Source: Setomelanomma holmii (Eukaryota > Ascomycota > Dothideomycetes > Pleosporales > Phaeosphaeriaceae). From it: a DNA stretch of 64,000 nt. Made by a program: the position numbers and the translations under genes. Below, piece by piece: positions 10,345 through 21,265 of the stretch. The notes beneath the pieces were generated by a model. It made no database searches, was not told the origin of the DNA, and saw only the letters and a program-made list of their open reading frames with translations. The stretch is taken from NCBI GenBank assembly GCA_010015745.1, contig ML978208.1:124001-188000 (forward strand), written 5' to 3'. Within the stretch, counting starts at the first letter, position 1, and each line of letters opens with the position of its first letter.

Positions 10345-10838
10345 AGGAGGATATTTACGTTGGATGGAAACACATTGCCGACGAGGAAGCATGATTCACT
10401 GTGGCGTTGAGGTGGGGTCAAGCAGGAAGAGAAGTTGTGAAAAGGAGACGCGTGGAAATGCGGGCTTCGAGTATGGGACTGTTCAGGGCGATGTCAACGA
10501 TTACGAGAGAGTAGGGATGAGGGCATACGGGAACAGCACGTGAGAACGAGACGATGGTTTGCACTTGGTCTTGGTGGGACGGCTTCGGAGCTCGTGGCAG
10601 CTATCTTTTGTTTCTTCGAGGTGAAAAGCGCGGAAGGTGCTGGTAGAATGGCAAATAATACTTCCCCCAGAGGAAAGCCTTATCTTGCCTCCTGTGCTAC
10701 AATAACTCAAATGCCATGGTGTCCGTAGCAAGATGTGGGTATATCCTCCTCGCCCATCGAAAGCCCTCACTGTTGAAGGTTCTTTTCCAGGTATGTATCA
10801 ACGATGTCGCGTACCGATACCAATGTGTCAATACTTTC
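10345..10838. other. 3' flanks of PCC1 and REX3
   Basis: Convergent 3' region of about 490 bp. Short open frames on both strands are unrecognised, and I see no additional gene. Confidence 0.5.
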
Positions 10839-12824
10839 TCAAGCCTGTCTCTTCGCCGGCGGCTCTTCATCGTTTCCATGCTCAATGATTTCCATCTTGC
10901 GCTTCTCCGCTGGCTTGCCCCCGAGGCTGGCCATGTTCGCCGTAGGTACCAATGAAGCCGCAGGTAAGTCGGGCGGTGAGTCTGGAGGCGGAGTCCCTGC
11001 GGGCATTGGTGGGTATACTGCTTCTTCGCCAATCGTCCATCCATCAATCTTCATGACCTTCCATTTCTCCTTGATCTTGAATAGTACCAGCTCCCCTGTC
11101 GTCCTCGCATCCTCATAGCTGTCATGACCGGACGCTCCTCCTTGCTGAATCTCCTCGTCTAGATGCCATTTTGCTAGAGTCCGTAGACCGTGACGGTACG
11201 GTAGGCCTTGTCGCGTGGGATACAGTAGGACTGTATCGATTATGGTAGGATGGATGAGACGTATTGTGTTTAAATCATTCTCAAGAGCGTGGCCGAGGAC
11301 TGGTGTATTCCTTGTGACATGCGAAAGGAATAGATCCCGAGCTACATATGGTGATTCGACAATACGCAGGTCTTTGCGGACTGGTTTCGGGTTCTCTGGG
11401 TCATATGGTTTTGCATTGACGAATTGCTCCGCGGTGATGCCGGAGAAGCGTGTGTTGACGTCGAGAATATGTCCGATGGGACGGACAAGTACATCGATGA
11501 GCGGTTTGTGGCTCGGCCAGGACACGACCGTGAGTCGCATCATTTCGAGACCTCGTGTGGTATAACCCATCTCACAATCGAAGCACACCGCACTCTGTGG
11601 CATTGCTTTCTTATTGTCGGGAGTCTCGACGAAAGGCATGACCAATGACAGGCGTTTGGGATCAGAGACCTTGAAGACATGGGTGTCATGCGTGACACAG
11701 CCTGGAGAACCCACTGGCGCATTACAGCAGCCTAGTCGAGTTGGCTCTGGTGCTGAATTCTTCGCTCGCTTTGGGAATATCCGTTTGCCCCAATGATGCC
11801 TGCATTGCCCGCCTGTTGTAAGTGCTCCGTCTTCTTCTCGTCGGTCGGGAAACACCTGAAAGCGTGTTGCACAACGATCACACTCCTCCCAGAACGCTGC
11901 CGAAGTTTGAGCAAGCTCCGCCTCCTTGAACTCTTCCTTGGTCGGGAGCTTCGTGACGTATCCATGATTGTCCAGCCCATCTTGTGGACACGTGAGCATC
12001 GTCAGGAAGACAGTCTCTTCTTTGGCAGAGAGCCCGGTATCGATTTTCTTCTGCGGTGCTTTCTTCGGGGGCCCACCTCTCTCTTTCGCTATAGCCTCCC
12101 TTCGTTCTTTGACCCAGACCTCAGGCGTCATTGCTTTGAGCTTAACAAGCCGCTGTTTGAGTATGTTTTCATAGACTGATGGGTTGTCCAGCGCCAATCT
12201 CTCTTCTTCATCGACCGCAAGCTTGTTGAGCTGGTTAGGAGTCAGATGTAACGCCTTGATCTCAGGCTTCACTGCTTTTGCAATCCTTTCGTTCTGTGGC
12301 TTCATGTAAGAATGCAGTGCCTTGAGAAATGTCAGGCGTCTAGTGAATGCTACTGGTTCCTTCGCAAGTTTTCTTGGCATCAAGGTAACGGGTGTATCTG
12401 GCTTGGGAGCAGCCCTAGCCGTAGCAGCTGTAGGTGGTGGAGACACTGGTCGTGTTGCAGATCGCGGCAATGCATCGGTACTTGTGGCTGTTGAAGCAGC
12501 CTGCCCAGAACTACTATTGGTACTGTTGATCCCATTCTGGACTGAAGTCTTCGCTTTGGGCAGTATCGAGCCAACAAAGACAGGCGAGGGCTTTATTTCG
12601 TCAGGAGCAGCGGACACGGCTATATCCTTTGTTTCATCGTTGAGCTTTAGGCGCTTCTTAGCTGGCTCTTCGTCGAGAGCTTCAAGGTTCTGCGCTGGCG
12701 ACGTGCTGATAATTTGCGGCTTGGGAGCTTCATGGTTGAAAATACAGTTGGGCAGATCGCATTTGCCAGCTGCAGGACACGCGATCTTGCTAAAGGTTCT
12801 GAAAGCTGGGACTGATGGCCACAT
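10839..12824 (-). CDS. REX3: RNA exonuclease 3 (Rex3-like, DEDDh)
   Basis: About 661 codons from the ATG at 12824 (MWPSVPAFRTFSKIACP). The N-terminus has a CCCH-like Cys cluster (CPAAGKCDLPNCIFNH). A Ser/Pro/Ala-rich linker follows, then a conserved helical region (RRLTFLKALHSYMKPQNERI). Near residues 310-400 there is a Cys/His region (CDRCATRFQVF, GGQCRHHWGK, GCCNAPVGSPGC). The DEDDh exonuclease domain follows, with FDCEMGYTTRGLEMMRLTVV, GHALENDLNTIRL and HDSYEDARTTGELV. Rex3 trims the 3' ends of stable RNAs such as RNase MRP RNA. The frame continues upstream of the ATG through a possible acceptor (ACTAATAG, about 12853) with a matching donor at 12900, so a small 5' exon is possible. Confidence 0.85.
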   Translation of the reverse strand: MWPSVPAFRTFSKIACPAAGKCDLPNCIFNHEAPKPQIISTSPAQNLEALDEEPAKKRLKLNDETKDIAVSAAPDEIKPSPVFVGSILPKAKTSVQNGINSTNSSSGQAASTATSTDALPRSATRPVSPPPTAATARAAPKPDTPVTLMPRKLAKEPVAFTRRLTFLKALHSYMKPQNERIAKAVKPEIKALHLTPNQLNKLAVDEEERLALDNPSVYENILKQRLVKLKAMTPEVWVKERREAIAKERGGPPKKAPQKKIDTGLSAKEETVFLTMLTCPQDGLDNHGYVTKLPTKEEFKEAELAQTSAAFWEECDRCATRFQVFPDRREEDGALTTGGQCRHHWGKRIFPKRAKNSAPEPTRLGCCNAPVGSPGCVTHDTHVFKVSDPKRLSLVMPFVETPDNKKAMPQSAVCFDCEMGYTTRGLEMMRLTVVSWPSHKPLIDVLVRPIGHILDVNTRFSGITAEQFVNAKPYDPENPKPVRKDLRIVESPYVARDLFLSHVTRNTPVLGHALENDLNTIRLIHPTIIDTVLLYPTRQGLPYRHGLRTLAKWHLDEEIQQGGASGHDSYEDARTTGELVLFKIKEKWKVMKIDGWTIGEEAVYPPMPAGTPPPDSPPDLPAASLVPTANMASLGGKPAEKRKMEIIEHGNDEEPPAKRQA

Positions 12825-12925
12825 TGTCTTCAATTGCGCCAGGAAGGCTTGCCTATTAGTGAGGATATACCACGCTATGACATGTTCATAACATACCTAC
12901 CTTGGTCGATACCGATACTTGCCAA

Positions 12926-13273
12926 TCAAGAGCATTTATCTTTTGCGAAGTCCCCAATGTCGTATTTCTTGAGCAGACATGCGTACGACTTGATGCCAAC
13001 ACGCTCGCAAGCAGGGTTGGAGACCACGTTGATGCGCTTGAAGTTGGAGGTTCTGAGGTTGGCGCTGAAGCAAGTGTGATCCTGGTAGACCAATGAAATG
13101 AACAGTGAGATGATCTGCCGTGATAGTGAATCCGCCTTGGCCAAGCACGTCAGATATTCCTCGATGTGCGCAAGGGTGAAAGGAATGGGCGCGTCGTTCA
13201 AGGTTGCTGCAGATTCAACGGCGACTAGAGGATGGAGACCTTGTTCCTGAATGTCAGGTATCGGCCCGCACAA
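12926..13273 (-). CDS. Unassigned coding-like frame, perhaps an exon
   Basis: A 115-codon frame with protein-like composition, for example LAHIEEYLTCLAKADSLSRQ and PACERVGIKSYACLLKKYDI. No ATG opens it. A possible acceptor (ACATTCAG) lies just inside its 5' end, and an ATG-initiated frame (MFENLQDVMTELMHG) sits upstream at 13471, so it could be the last exon of a small gene. Alternatively it could be upstream exon sequence of REX3, but a TGA separates them and I found no clean splice. Family not recognised. Confidence 0.35.
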   Translation of the reverse strand: MCGPIPDIQEQGLHPLVAVESAATLNDAPIPFTLAHIEEYLTCLAKADSLSRQIISLFISLVYQDHTCFSANLRTSNFKRINVVSNPACERVGIKSYACLLKKYDIGDFAKDKCS

Positions 13274-13736
13274 CAGCTACGATCGATGTACTAATGTGTC
13301 TAGCGGTAAAGTTGCACGCACGTAAGAGTGAGATGAGGCGAAGCCTTCAGCCCTTCGCGCGTTTGTTGGTCCATGCATGCCAAGCCTGCAGGCGCCCGCG
13401 GGCCCGGACGAAACCTTTTGATCGCTGCCGTGCATTAATTCCGTCATGACGTCTTGAAGATTTTCAAACATCGTTGTGCTTCACGCAGGAAACATTATTT
13501 GCAGCGTCTCCGTGGATCACAATCTTGCATGCAACGGCATCCCGGCGAATTCTCTTTCCCGAGCTACTGCCCGAAAACAGATACGACCTCTATAGCGTGA
13601 CGCCAAGGTCGCAGCTGCGTTCCGTGGCCTGCGCCGATAAGACCGTCCCTGCGGACGACTTCTGGAAAGAGTGCAAAACATATAAGCACAGCGTCCGCTC
13701 TCTGCGTCAAGTATCTGTACGGCAAACTTCGCAGCA

Positions 13737-15215
13737 ATGTCTCCCGCTTCATCCACTTACTCCACAGAAAAGGCAGACCACCTCTGCGTCCTTGTTCATG
13801 GGTATGCCTGACCCAGTGACGTAGCATACTGCGCTTTGGAAGGAGCCTCCGACACAGTACGCTGACTACCTCCAGGCTATGGGGCAATCCAGCGCACTTG
13901 AAATACGTCAGCACTACTCTCCGACAGAGATTCCCTGAGGACAGACTCGAGATCCTCGTGGCCAAACGCAATGCCGGCAGCTTCACCTACGATGGTGTCG
14001 ATACCGGCGGCGAGCGCGTCGCGAGCGAGGTCGAAAACAACTTAGAAGAGCTGGCCGAGAATGGACACGATATCAAAAAGATCAGCATCATTGGCTATTC
14101 GCTCGGTGGCCTCATTGCGCGTTTCGCCATTGGCCTACTGTACAGCAGGGGTGTCTTCGATAGGATACAGCCAGTGGTATGTCACAATGTTCAGAGTAGA
14201 AAGACACCGCAATTGACTTCTCAAGAACTTCACAACCTTTGCCACACCGCATTTGGGTGTGCGCACTCCTTTGCGCGGCTACCACAGCCATATCTGGAAC
14301 GTACTCGGCGCTCGAACACTCTCGATGAGCGGGCGACAGCTCTTTGGTGTTGACAAGTTCAGAGACACTGGTCGTTCAGTCCTGTCCGTCCTCGCCGACC
14401 CTGACAGCATCTTCATTAAGGGGCTCGCCAAGTTCCAACACCGAAGCATATACGCGAATGTGGTCAATGACAGGACCGTGACGTACTACACCGCCGGTAT
14501 CTCGCAGACAGACCCTTTTGTGCGACCAGAGGAGGTCCAGATGAACTACATCTCTGGCTACCAGGACGTCATCCTCGACGGAGATTGCCCAGTCTCACCG
14601 AAGGAGCCCGAAGCCGCACCAGATTTCACACAAAGGCTAACCACGACCACACGGACAATTGCTGGTCGTGTTCCCATTGTAGCATTCCTTGCAGTCTTCA
14701 TACCCATCGGAACAACCTTGTTCCTAGTCAACTCAGCCATCCAGTCTATCCGAAGCTCGCAACGAATACGGCTCCATGAAGCTGGCCAAGCTGGCGTCAA
14801 CATCCAGCAGTATCGACTCGGCAACATGATCAATGTGGTTCGACGAGAGGCTGAAGATATCTACGAGAACTTCAACAATGCTCAAGATTCAGACTACCTT
14901 TCAGCCGGAAGTCAGGAGATTGCCTCCCCCACACAACCCACATCACCAGGCCTCAGGCGCAAGGACTCCGAGTCGGAGATTGACTCTATTCAGGAGCAAA
15001 AGCGAAACTACGTGCTCGACTTCCCTACTCTGGCCTTGACTCAAGACCAATTCAAGATGATCGAGGCTCTCGACAATGTTGGCTTCAAGAAGCATCCGGT
15101 ACACATCCACAATCACCGCCACTCTCACGCCGCAATCATCGTGCGCATGGACAAGAAGTCCTTCGATGAGGGACGAGTCGTCATCAAGCACTGGCTCGAC
15201 AACTTCGAGCTTTAA
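13737..15215 (+). CDS. Rog1-type lipase/serine esterase (DUF676)
   Basis: Three exons: 13737-13801, 13876-14176 and 14226-15215, predicting 451 aa. Introns are GTATGC...CTCCAG (74 nt) and GTATGT...CTCAAG (49 nt). Splicing gives the oxyanion-side motif VLVHGLWGNPAHL near residue 20. The nucleophile elbow is IIGYSLGGLIARFAIG (GxSxG). The next junction gives NFTTFATPHLGVRTP. A hydrophobic segment (VPIVAFLAVFIPIGTTLFLV, about residue 280) may anchor it in a membrane. The C-terminus contains ALDNVGFKKHPVHIHNHRHSHAAIIV, with candidate catalytic His residues. Relatives in yeast (Rog1 and neighbours) are lipid-droplet or ER lipases acting on acylglycerols or lysolipids. The substrate here is inferred only at family level. 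Confidence 0.88.
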
Positions 15216-15909
15216 TTTCCTGCCCCTTTCTTGTGATCTTGGCGGTTTAGTCTCATTTCCTCATCATCTAGCGACGGTGTTGTGGCGCATCTTTTCGAGC
15301 GAACTCAGGTGTTTATCTGCAGCTGCGTATAATAGATTCCGGGAGGGCATAGTGGTTCTAAGATCCTGCCAAATCCGCAAGAGTTTATAGTTGCACATAT
15401 ACCCCATAGGCTGCATTCATGCGATCATAATATTCAACTATGCAAATATGTCTGTTCTAGTTCAATACCACGTCTTGTGTAAGTCTACTCAGTCATGTAG
15501 TCTCACGTCACGCGAAACTTGGTTCCAACACACCTCTGACATCGTGCATCACTCCAACATGGCATACCTCTTCTGTTATTATCGAGGCACAAAACGTCCG
15601 TCACTCGAAGTCGGCGCCAGCGTGTGTTGAAGTCGTTTGCTTTTTGTCTATCTAATATATGGGTATCAAATGTATCGTGTTCAAGCTGCTTAAAAGATTC
15701 CACCATGTACATACGCCGCATCGCAGACTTGCTGCTAGAAAGTGCAGGATAGAGTCATATGCAGGCTCGCTGCTAGAATTTCCAGAGTAGCAAACACAGA
15801 TACATAAACTTCCTGCTGGCTGTGCCTTCGTCCAGGGATTGTAAGTTGTTGCATAGGCCCGCTAAGAAATTCCAATGATCAAAAGGGGTGAATGAAAGCA
15901 ACCAGTTAT
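15216..15909. other. 3' flanks of lipase and glycosyltransferase genes
   Basis: Convergent, AT-richer, about 690 bp. Open frames are short and show no recognisable family. Confidence 0.5.
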
Positions 15910-17350
15910 TCATCTCATTGGTTGCTGTGGAATGTCATCGTCCTTTGAGGGTGTTGTATCGTCCTGCGAAGGGGTCTCCTCGTCGATCTGTCGTCGTCGT
16001 TCCTCCTTCAAACATACGCCTTGTCGTCCGACGACTTCCTGGAGGTAGCGCAACTGCCTCGTGTCGCCCTCGTCAAATGCGAAGGCACCACTCCAAAAGC
16101 CGCATTCGATGTTCGTGGTTTCGTTGCGATGTATGACTTGTGCCTGGCCCGCCCGGTCAACGGGAGGTATGCCAGGCCCTTCACCAGACTTTTCGCCGAT
16201 CTCGTCGACCAGGCTATGTCCTGGCATATGATGAAAGAGTTCTGAATTGAGAGTCCAGCACCGCAGTCCTGGACTGGCGTATCTATGTCGCGACTCGGGG
16301 ATTGGGTGCGGCATAGTTTTACCCTGCGAAGGAGTCGGCGAGGGCGTTCTCTTACCCTTTCTGCAGGCATCAAGCAGGGCGACGTCGAAAGCTCGCGGGC
16401 CGTTGGGTTTCAATTTCGGTGGTGCGAGATCGTTGAGAAGTCGCTCTGCGGCAGGGCGCGTGACGGCATATCCGAAAGAGCAAAGAGGAAATCTCGAACG
16501 ATGGAAGACTCGCGAGTGTGGAGGCACGCCAAGCGTACCGAATAAAGTCTGGGTGAATCGATGCAGATCAGATGGAGGTGGGAGCGTGGGATCGCTATAC
16601 AGTAAATGCGGCATAGAGGTCAGGTTGTAATTCTCTTTAAGCTGGGGTCCATCATCAGTGACGACTTCGAAGTAGTCGCCGCAATGACCCAAGTAGAGCA
16701 GGTCCCATGCGCCATGATCACCCCAGTATTGTGTGTGGTTACTACCATAATTGGCAAAGGGATGGAATGAGCGTTGTGGTGGTAGAAGTTGGCGGACAGC
16801 ACTTGCGGCGAGAGGTATTTGAACGCTGCGCAGGCGGATGTCCCAGTCGACGTCGTCTTCAAGAATCAGAGCAGTTTCCAACCCAGAGTCGAGGAACCTA
16901 GAGCACGGCACATCAGCATTGTGTCACTTGAAGCACAGCACTTCGGGTGCTGTAGCCAAGACGAGGCTGCAGGATCGCTTACCAGCGCAAGGCGTTATGG
17001 TGGCCTAACCACGCTAGCATTGAGCCTCGCTGAGCCTTCTCTTGACCGTCAATGAATCTCTGCAAGTCGCCTTCGGTCCAGTTTGGCTGCTTGGGTATTG
17101 TGAGGTCGAAGTCAGTGACGTTGGCGGCTTGCACCAGCGCGTGCCGTCGGTCTGAACCATCTCTGGACACAACAACGACTGCACCAAATCCTAGAGTTCT
17201 GTTCGCAGGTAATTTCAGTGGCCGCGACTCCAACGAAGATGACCATTGCTGATATATGCGGTCGGCATCGCTGCTGTGATAGAAGAGTACAATGAGAACG
17301 AGTGTCAGGGCTAGCAGCAGCGCCGTGGGCCGCTTTCTGGACGCAAGCAT
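15910..17350 (-). CDS. GT25-like glycosyltransferase, type II membrane protein
   Basis: Two exons, 17350-16983 and 16898-1 to 15910 (exon 2 begins at 16897), predict 451 aa. The intron (GTAAGC...CTCTAG, 85 nt, phase 2) joins GHHNALRW to FLDSGLETALILEDDVDW. A single N-terminal anchor (PTALLLALTLVLIVLFYHSS) implies Golgi/ER lumenal orientation. RTLGFGAVVVVSRDGSDRRHALVQ resembles the start of glycosyltransferase family 25 (LPS/collagen galactosyltransferase type). EDDVDWD is the DxD-like metal/nucleotide-sugar motif. WDLLYLGHCGDYF and SFGYAVTRPAAERLL are later conserved blocks. The C-terminal 50 residues are acidic low complexity. Donor and acceptor sugars are unknown. Similar genes are common in filamentous fungi. 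Confidence 0.8.
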
Positions 17351-18273
17351 GCCGGGCTAATGAAAGTATCAAAAGGAAGCAGAAACTGAAACTAGAACAG
17401 ACGAAAGAGTGTCAAGACATGCTCACGGTGGTATGGCGTGAGATGGGATGGGCCACGCTTCAGCGAAGAAAGAGACAGCAGGCGGGGCGCACGCTCCGTG
17501 GCAGGTGCGGTCGTTTGTACTCCAGCAAGGCAGGGAGGCAGCAGATGAGACCCGCCGATGTTCATATTGCTCGTCGCATTTCTGTGGAGCAGTTACAGCC
17601 GGACCGGGGCATGGAGATTGGCTCGCGTATCAGTTGTGTCAAGCTACGTTTAATACAGCTGCGACAGAGCCCAGGGATCGCCGTGCAAATGAGGGAGGAG
17701 AATACGCGGCGAGACCCACGGCAGGACGGGGGTGGACTGTGCGACTGTCAATTGTGCCAGTGAATCCAAGCATCTGGCTGTAGCTCCGACAGCATCGGCA
17801 GCAGATGCTTTCAACCTGTCGGTGCTCGTGGTGTCTTTCCCTGCGTTCCAAAGGTTGGTGAGGTGTGGATCACCGTCACGTGTCGGCGACGCGGTATCGA
17901 TAGCAGACTTCCTAATTGGGCACAGCTGACATGCGCCTCAGTGGACGACGACTGCGCCAGCGGACTTGGTATGCGCTTTGCTGGCGATTTCGCGCATTCG
18001 TCCGGAGTGCAGTGACCTAGATATCTCAGTGCGACCGTTTTGGTACTCTCCCTCGCACTATTCCTAGCAGCTTTTCCCGTTCGATACCCGCGTGTGACAT
18101 GCTGCGTCCCTGAAACGGCCTGTGCTACACCAACCCCGTCCTCCGCAACGCTGCCCTTCTCAAACCCTTCTCAACGTCAATTCGCACCTTGAGCGACGTC
18201 ACTACGCTCTAGCTCTCTCCACGACTGTTGCTCGTTGAGCTCTGCACCACATGCTCGCGACGCGCCGGTGACC
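17351..18273. other. Long divergent promoter/5' region upstream of PFA3
   Basis: About 920 bp between divergent starts. Several ATG-initiated frames (for example + 17302-17763) are compositionally poor and unrecognised. This may include a long 5' leader of PFA3 with upstream ATGs. Confidence 0.45.
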
Positions 18274-20186
18274 ATGGCCACGCTCGGCTCGCCTTCACCT
18301 CCGTCATCCCCTTCGCGAACCATGCGCCGCCGCGGGTGGGCCAGAAAGGTGGAGCGGTACTGCTGCGTGGGCATCACATACTTCCCGCTGCTCTTCGTGT
18401 ATGGCCTGACGTCGTGGGCCGTGTGGGTGGAAGCAGGCATCGGGTTCGTGCCCTCGAAGAATGTCTGGACGGGTGCGTATCTCCCATCTACACCTTTGCA
18501 CTATAATGCGCCCTGCATGTTGCCTTGTGCCACTGTGAAGGAGCTAGAGGTCGTCCCTGACTGCATACTGACACCTGTCTAGGAAAGTTCTCGTCCGCGC
18601 TCGGTGTCTTCTTCTACCTCATGCTCAACTGGAGCTATTCGACCGCCGTCTTCACCGATCCCGGGTCGCCGCTCAGCCTCAATAATGGCTACAGCCATTT
18701 GCCCACACAAGAAGGAGGTGGGATGCAGTACACGTCTTTCACAGTAAAGGCCTCGGATGGTGGTGTTCGCTTCTGCAACAAGTGCCAGTCTAAAAAGCCG
18801 GACCGCGCTCATCACTGCTCTACGTGCAAGCGCTGCGTGCTGAAGATGGACCACCACTGCCCATGGCTGGCAACTTGTGTTGGACTGCACAATTACAAGG
18901 CCTTTCTGCTCTTCCTGATATATTTGACGCTATTCTGCTGGGTGTGCTTTGCGACCTCTTCGACATGGGTATGGAGTGAGATTCTAAGTGACGGGCAATA
19001 CACCGAGTCGTTCATGCCCGTCAACTATGTGCTGCTAGCTGTGCTTTCGGGTATCATTGGTCTCGTAATCGCCGGCTTCACTGCCTGGCATTTGTGGCTT
19101 ACAAGCAGGGGTCAGACTACCATCGAGAGCTTAGAGAAAACGCGCTACCTGTCGCCACTCAGGAACACGATGAAGCACAACCTCAGCGATCGCAACTACC
19201 TGGACGCCCAGGCCAACGGAAGACTGAGCATCAGCGACCAAGTACGCGAGATCCACGCGAACATTCTGCCAGGAGTGACCAGGCCGGAAGAGGGAGAGGT
19301 TCCGTCACGCTCTCCGGCACCAGGTGATGCGACAATGAGCAATGGCTACTCGCATCCAAACTATCACTCCTATGAGCAGCGAGAACGGCAGCAAAACCAG
19401 GACCGCTACGATAGCTACTTGGACGAGAGAGACAATGAACAACTTCCGAACGCGTTCGACCTCGGATGGAAGCGCAACATCGGCCACGTATTTGGACCTT
19501 CCCCACTAAAATGGTTCGTTCCTATCTGCAACACAACAGGCGACGGGTGGTCATGGGAACCAAGTCCGAAGTGGCTTGCGGCACGAGAACGCATCAGAGT
19601 TGCGAGAGAAACAGAAGAACACATTCAGAAGCAGCGTGAGCGAGCTGCCGGCTGGGGCGTCGATTCTCCTACTGAACCAGAATTTAGGCGTCCCGTTCGC
19701 ACCGAACAAGGCTGGCAACCCGGGCAATACAGCCAGCCACAGCCTCGACAACCGCATCGACCAGAGTGGCAATCCCCTCTCCGCAACGGCGAGCAGGCAC
19801 ACTACCTCACCACTTCGAACGGCATCGTGAGGAGCCCGTCAGAAGGAAGACGTAGCCCAAGCAAGGCGGATCAGATTCTTGGTCGCGAGCATGGCATGTA
19901 TGCAGATGGCGACGTGCAATTGCAGAACATCGATCGGAGGAAGTTCGATCAATACAACTACATCTCCGAAGACGAGGATGACGAATACGAAGTCTCGAGC
20001 GATGAACAAGCAGCCGATCGGAGGAAAGCCCAACAAGTCAAGACCGTCACTGCGCCGCCGAAAGGAACAAGGAACTGGAATGACATACCAGAAGGTTTCC
20101 TGGATCCTGCGCCAAAGGGAAAGAAGAGCACGAGTCGGGAACGGACAGCGAAGAAGAAAGGAGAGTGGGATGATTGGGGCACGTGA
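18274..20186 (+). CDS. PFA3: Palmitoyltransferase Pfa3 (DHHC)
   Basis: Exon 1 is 18274-18472 and exon 2 is 18583-20186 (600 aa). The 110-nt intron (GTGCGT...GTCTAG, phase 1) joins KNVWTG to KFSSALGVFFYL. Two hydrophobic segments precede the catalytic domain (TYFPLLFVYGLTSWAVWV and SALGVFFYLMLNW). The zinc-binding Cys-rich domain is FCNKCQSKKPDRAHHCSTC, followed by KRCVLKMDHHCPWLATCVG, with the active Cys in DHHC. Two more membrane segments follow (AFLLFLIYLTLFCWVCF and YVLLAVLSGIIGLVIAGF), then a TTxE-like TTIESLEKTRY. The long hydrophilic Gln/Arg-rich tail has an acidic segment near the end. Pfa3 S-acylates the vacuolar fusion factor Vac8 in yeast, and that substrate is inferred by family here. 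The start was chosen at the ATG of MATLGSPSPP. Confidence 0.9.
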
Positions 20187-20359
20187 GGTCGATGTGCTGT
20201 AATGAAATGATGGGCACATCGGTATGTGTACATGTAATTCTTGCATAGGACGGAGTCTTTTTGCATATACAGGCGCTGTTGTTCATGGACATGGGCAAAA
20301 GCGTAGTGTAATGTCAATATCATTATCCAAGCACACCCCTCGGTCCTTGGCTTTGGCTG

Positions 20360-20995
20360 CTAAAGATACTCCTGAGCGCTACCAGGTCCGCTAGCGTGAT
20401 CCATGTTAATATCTCCATCCCGTGCTTGCTGGACATTCACATCTCCCTCTTGCGCACGTCGCGCCAGTCCCCGAATCATAGCAACTCTCCTCTGCAATTC
20501 CGCTCTGTGCGCTTCCCCCTGCGCCTCCATCTCCGCAATCTCACCTTCCCTCTGCGCAACCAACATCTCCACTCTCGCAATCTGCCTCTCCGCCTTACCC
20601 TCCAGGACGTCAACAAGCTTCTGCAGCGCCTCGGGCCTCGTCGCACCCTCCTGCGGCAGTACGCGGAACGCGGGCTCGCCGTCCACGGAAGTAATGACTG
20701 CGGTGCGAAAGGTACCTGTACTTGTACGTCCGATCAAAGTTTGATGAGGCGAGTCGGTGAGGTGGTCTGGGTAGGCGTTGCGGACGAGATGGTCGATGTA
20801 GGCGTATGTGTTGTACTCGTGGGGCGTGATGGATGATGATGGACTGGTTGGTGGTACTGCTGTATAAGGATGTGCTGGATAGCCGGTGTTTGGTAGATTG
20901 GGCCCGTCGATGGCATCGGGTCTGCCTGGGGCAGTCAGAGCAGCGTTGGAGCGAAGGAGGTGGAGGGCGTGAGAGGGCAGAGGATATTGAGACAT
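20360..20995 (-). CDS. Unknown protein, left member of a divergent paralog pair
   Basis: An intronless 211-codon frame from ATG (MSQYPLPSHALHLLRSN). After a Pro-rich N-terminal part comes the shared region: HEYNTYAYIDHLVRNAYP, then GRTSTGTFRTAVITSVDG, then RPEALQKLVDVLEGKAERQI and a helical Glu/Arg-rich coiled-coil-like tail. The same order occurs in the gene at 21266-22208 (ATYVFSELAQSLYP, GYRTSVV, RAEALTNLLEALENEAEERM), which points to common ancestry. No known domain is recognised. The C-terminal charged helix suggests protein-protein contact. The two genes diverge across 270 bp and may share a promoter. Confidence 0.7.
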   Translation of the reverse strand: MSQYPLPSHALHLLRSNAALTAPGRPDAIDGPNLPNTGYPAHPYTAVPPTSPSSSITPHEYNTYAYIDHLVRNAYPDHLTDSPHQTLIGRTSTGTFRTAVITSVDGEPAFRVLPQEGATRPEALQKLVDVLEGKAERQIARVEMLVAQREGEIAEMEAQGEAHRAELQRRVAMIRGLARRAQEGDVNVQQARDGDINMDHASGPGSAQEYL

Positions 20996-21265
20996 TTTCT
21001 TTGATATTGGCCTTGTGATATTGATAAACGAAGACGGGCAGATGAGTGAGCCTACGCGGCTTGCGAAAGTTTGGGATACTCGTCACGAAGCTGCGCTTCC
21101 TGCAAGCAAGTGTGGAGTCTTCTGGTGGTATCGAGATCCTTCCAAGATGACTTGACGATTATCATGCGCCAAGCGCTGGCATGATCATAAGTTCCATCAT
21201 GGCGCCTCGTTGCTTCCAATCATACACACTTGTCACTTCTAGCCTTTCGAAATCACGGCAAGAAT
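20996..21265. promoter_or_regulatory. Shared divergent promoter of the paralog pair
   Basis: Only 270 bp separate the two divergent ATGs, so both promoters must lie here or overlap the genes. I see no TATA box of note. Confidence 0.45.

Noticed and set aside
13564..13986. 140-codon minus-strand ORF
   Set aside because: Antisense to the lipase first exons and its promoter; the lipase splicing gives clear family motifs.
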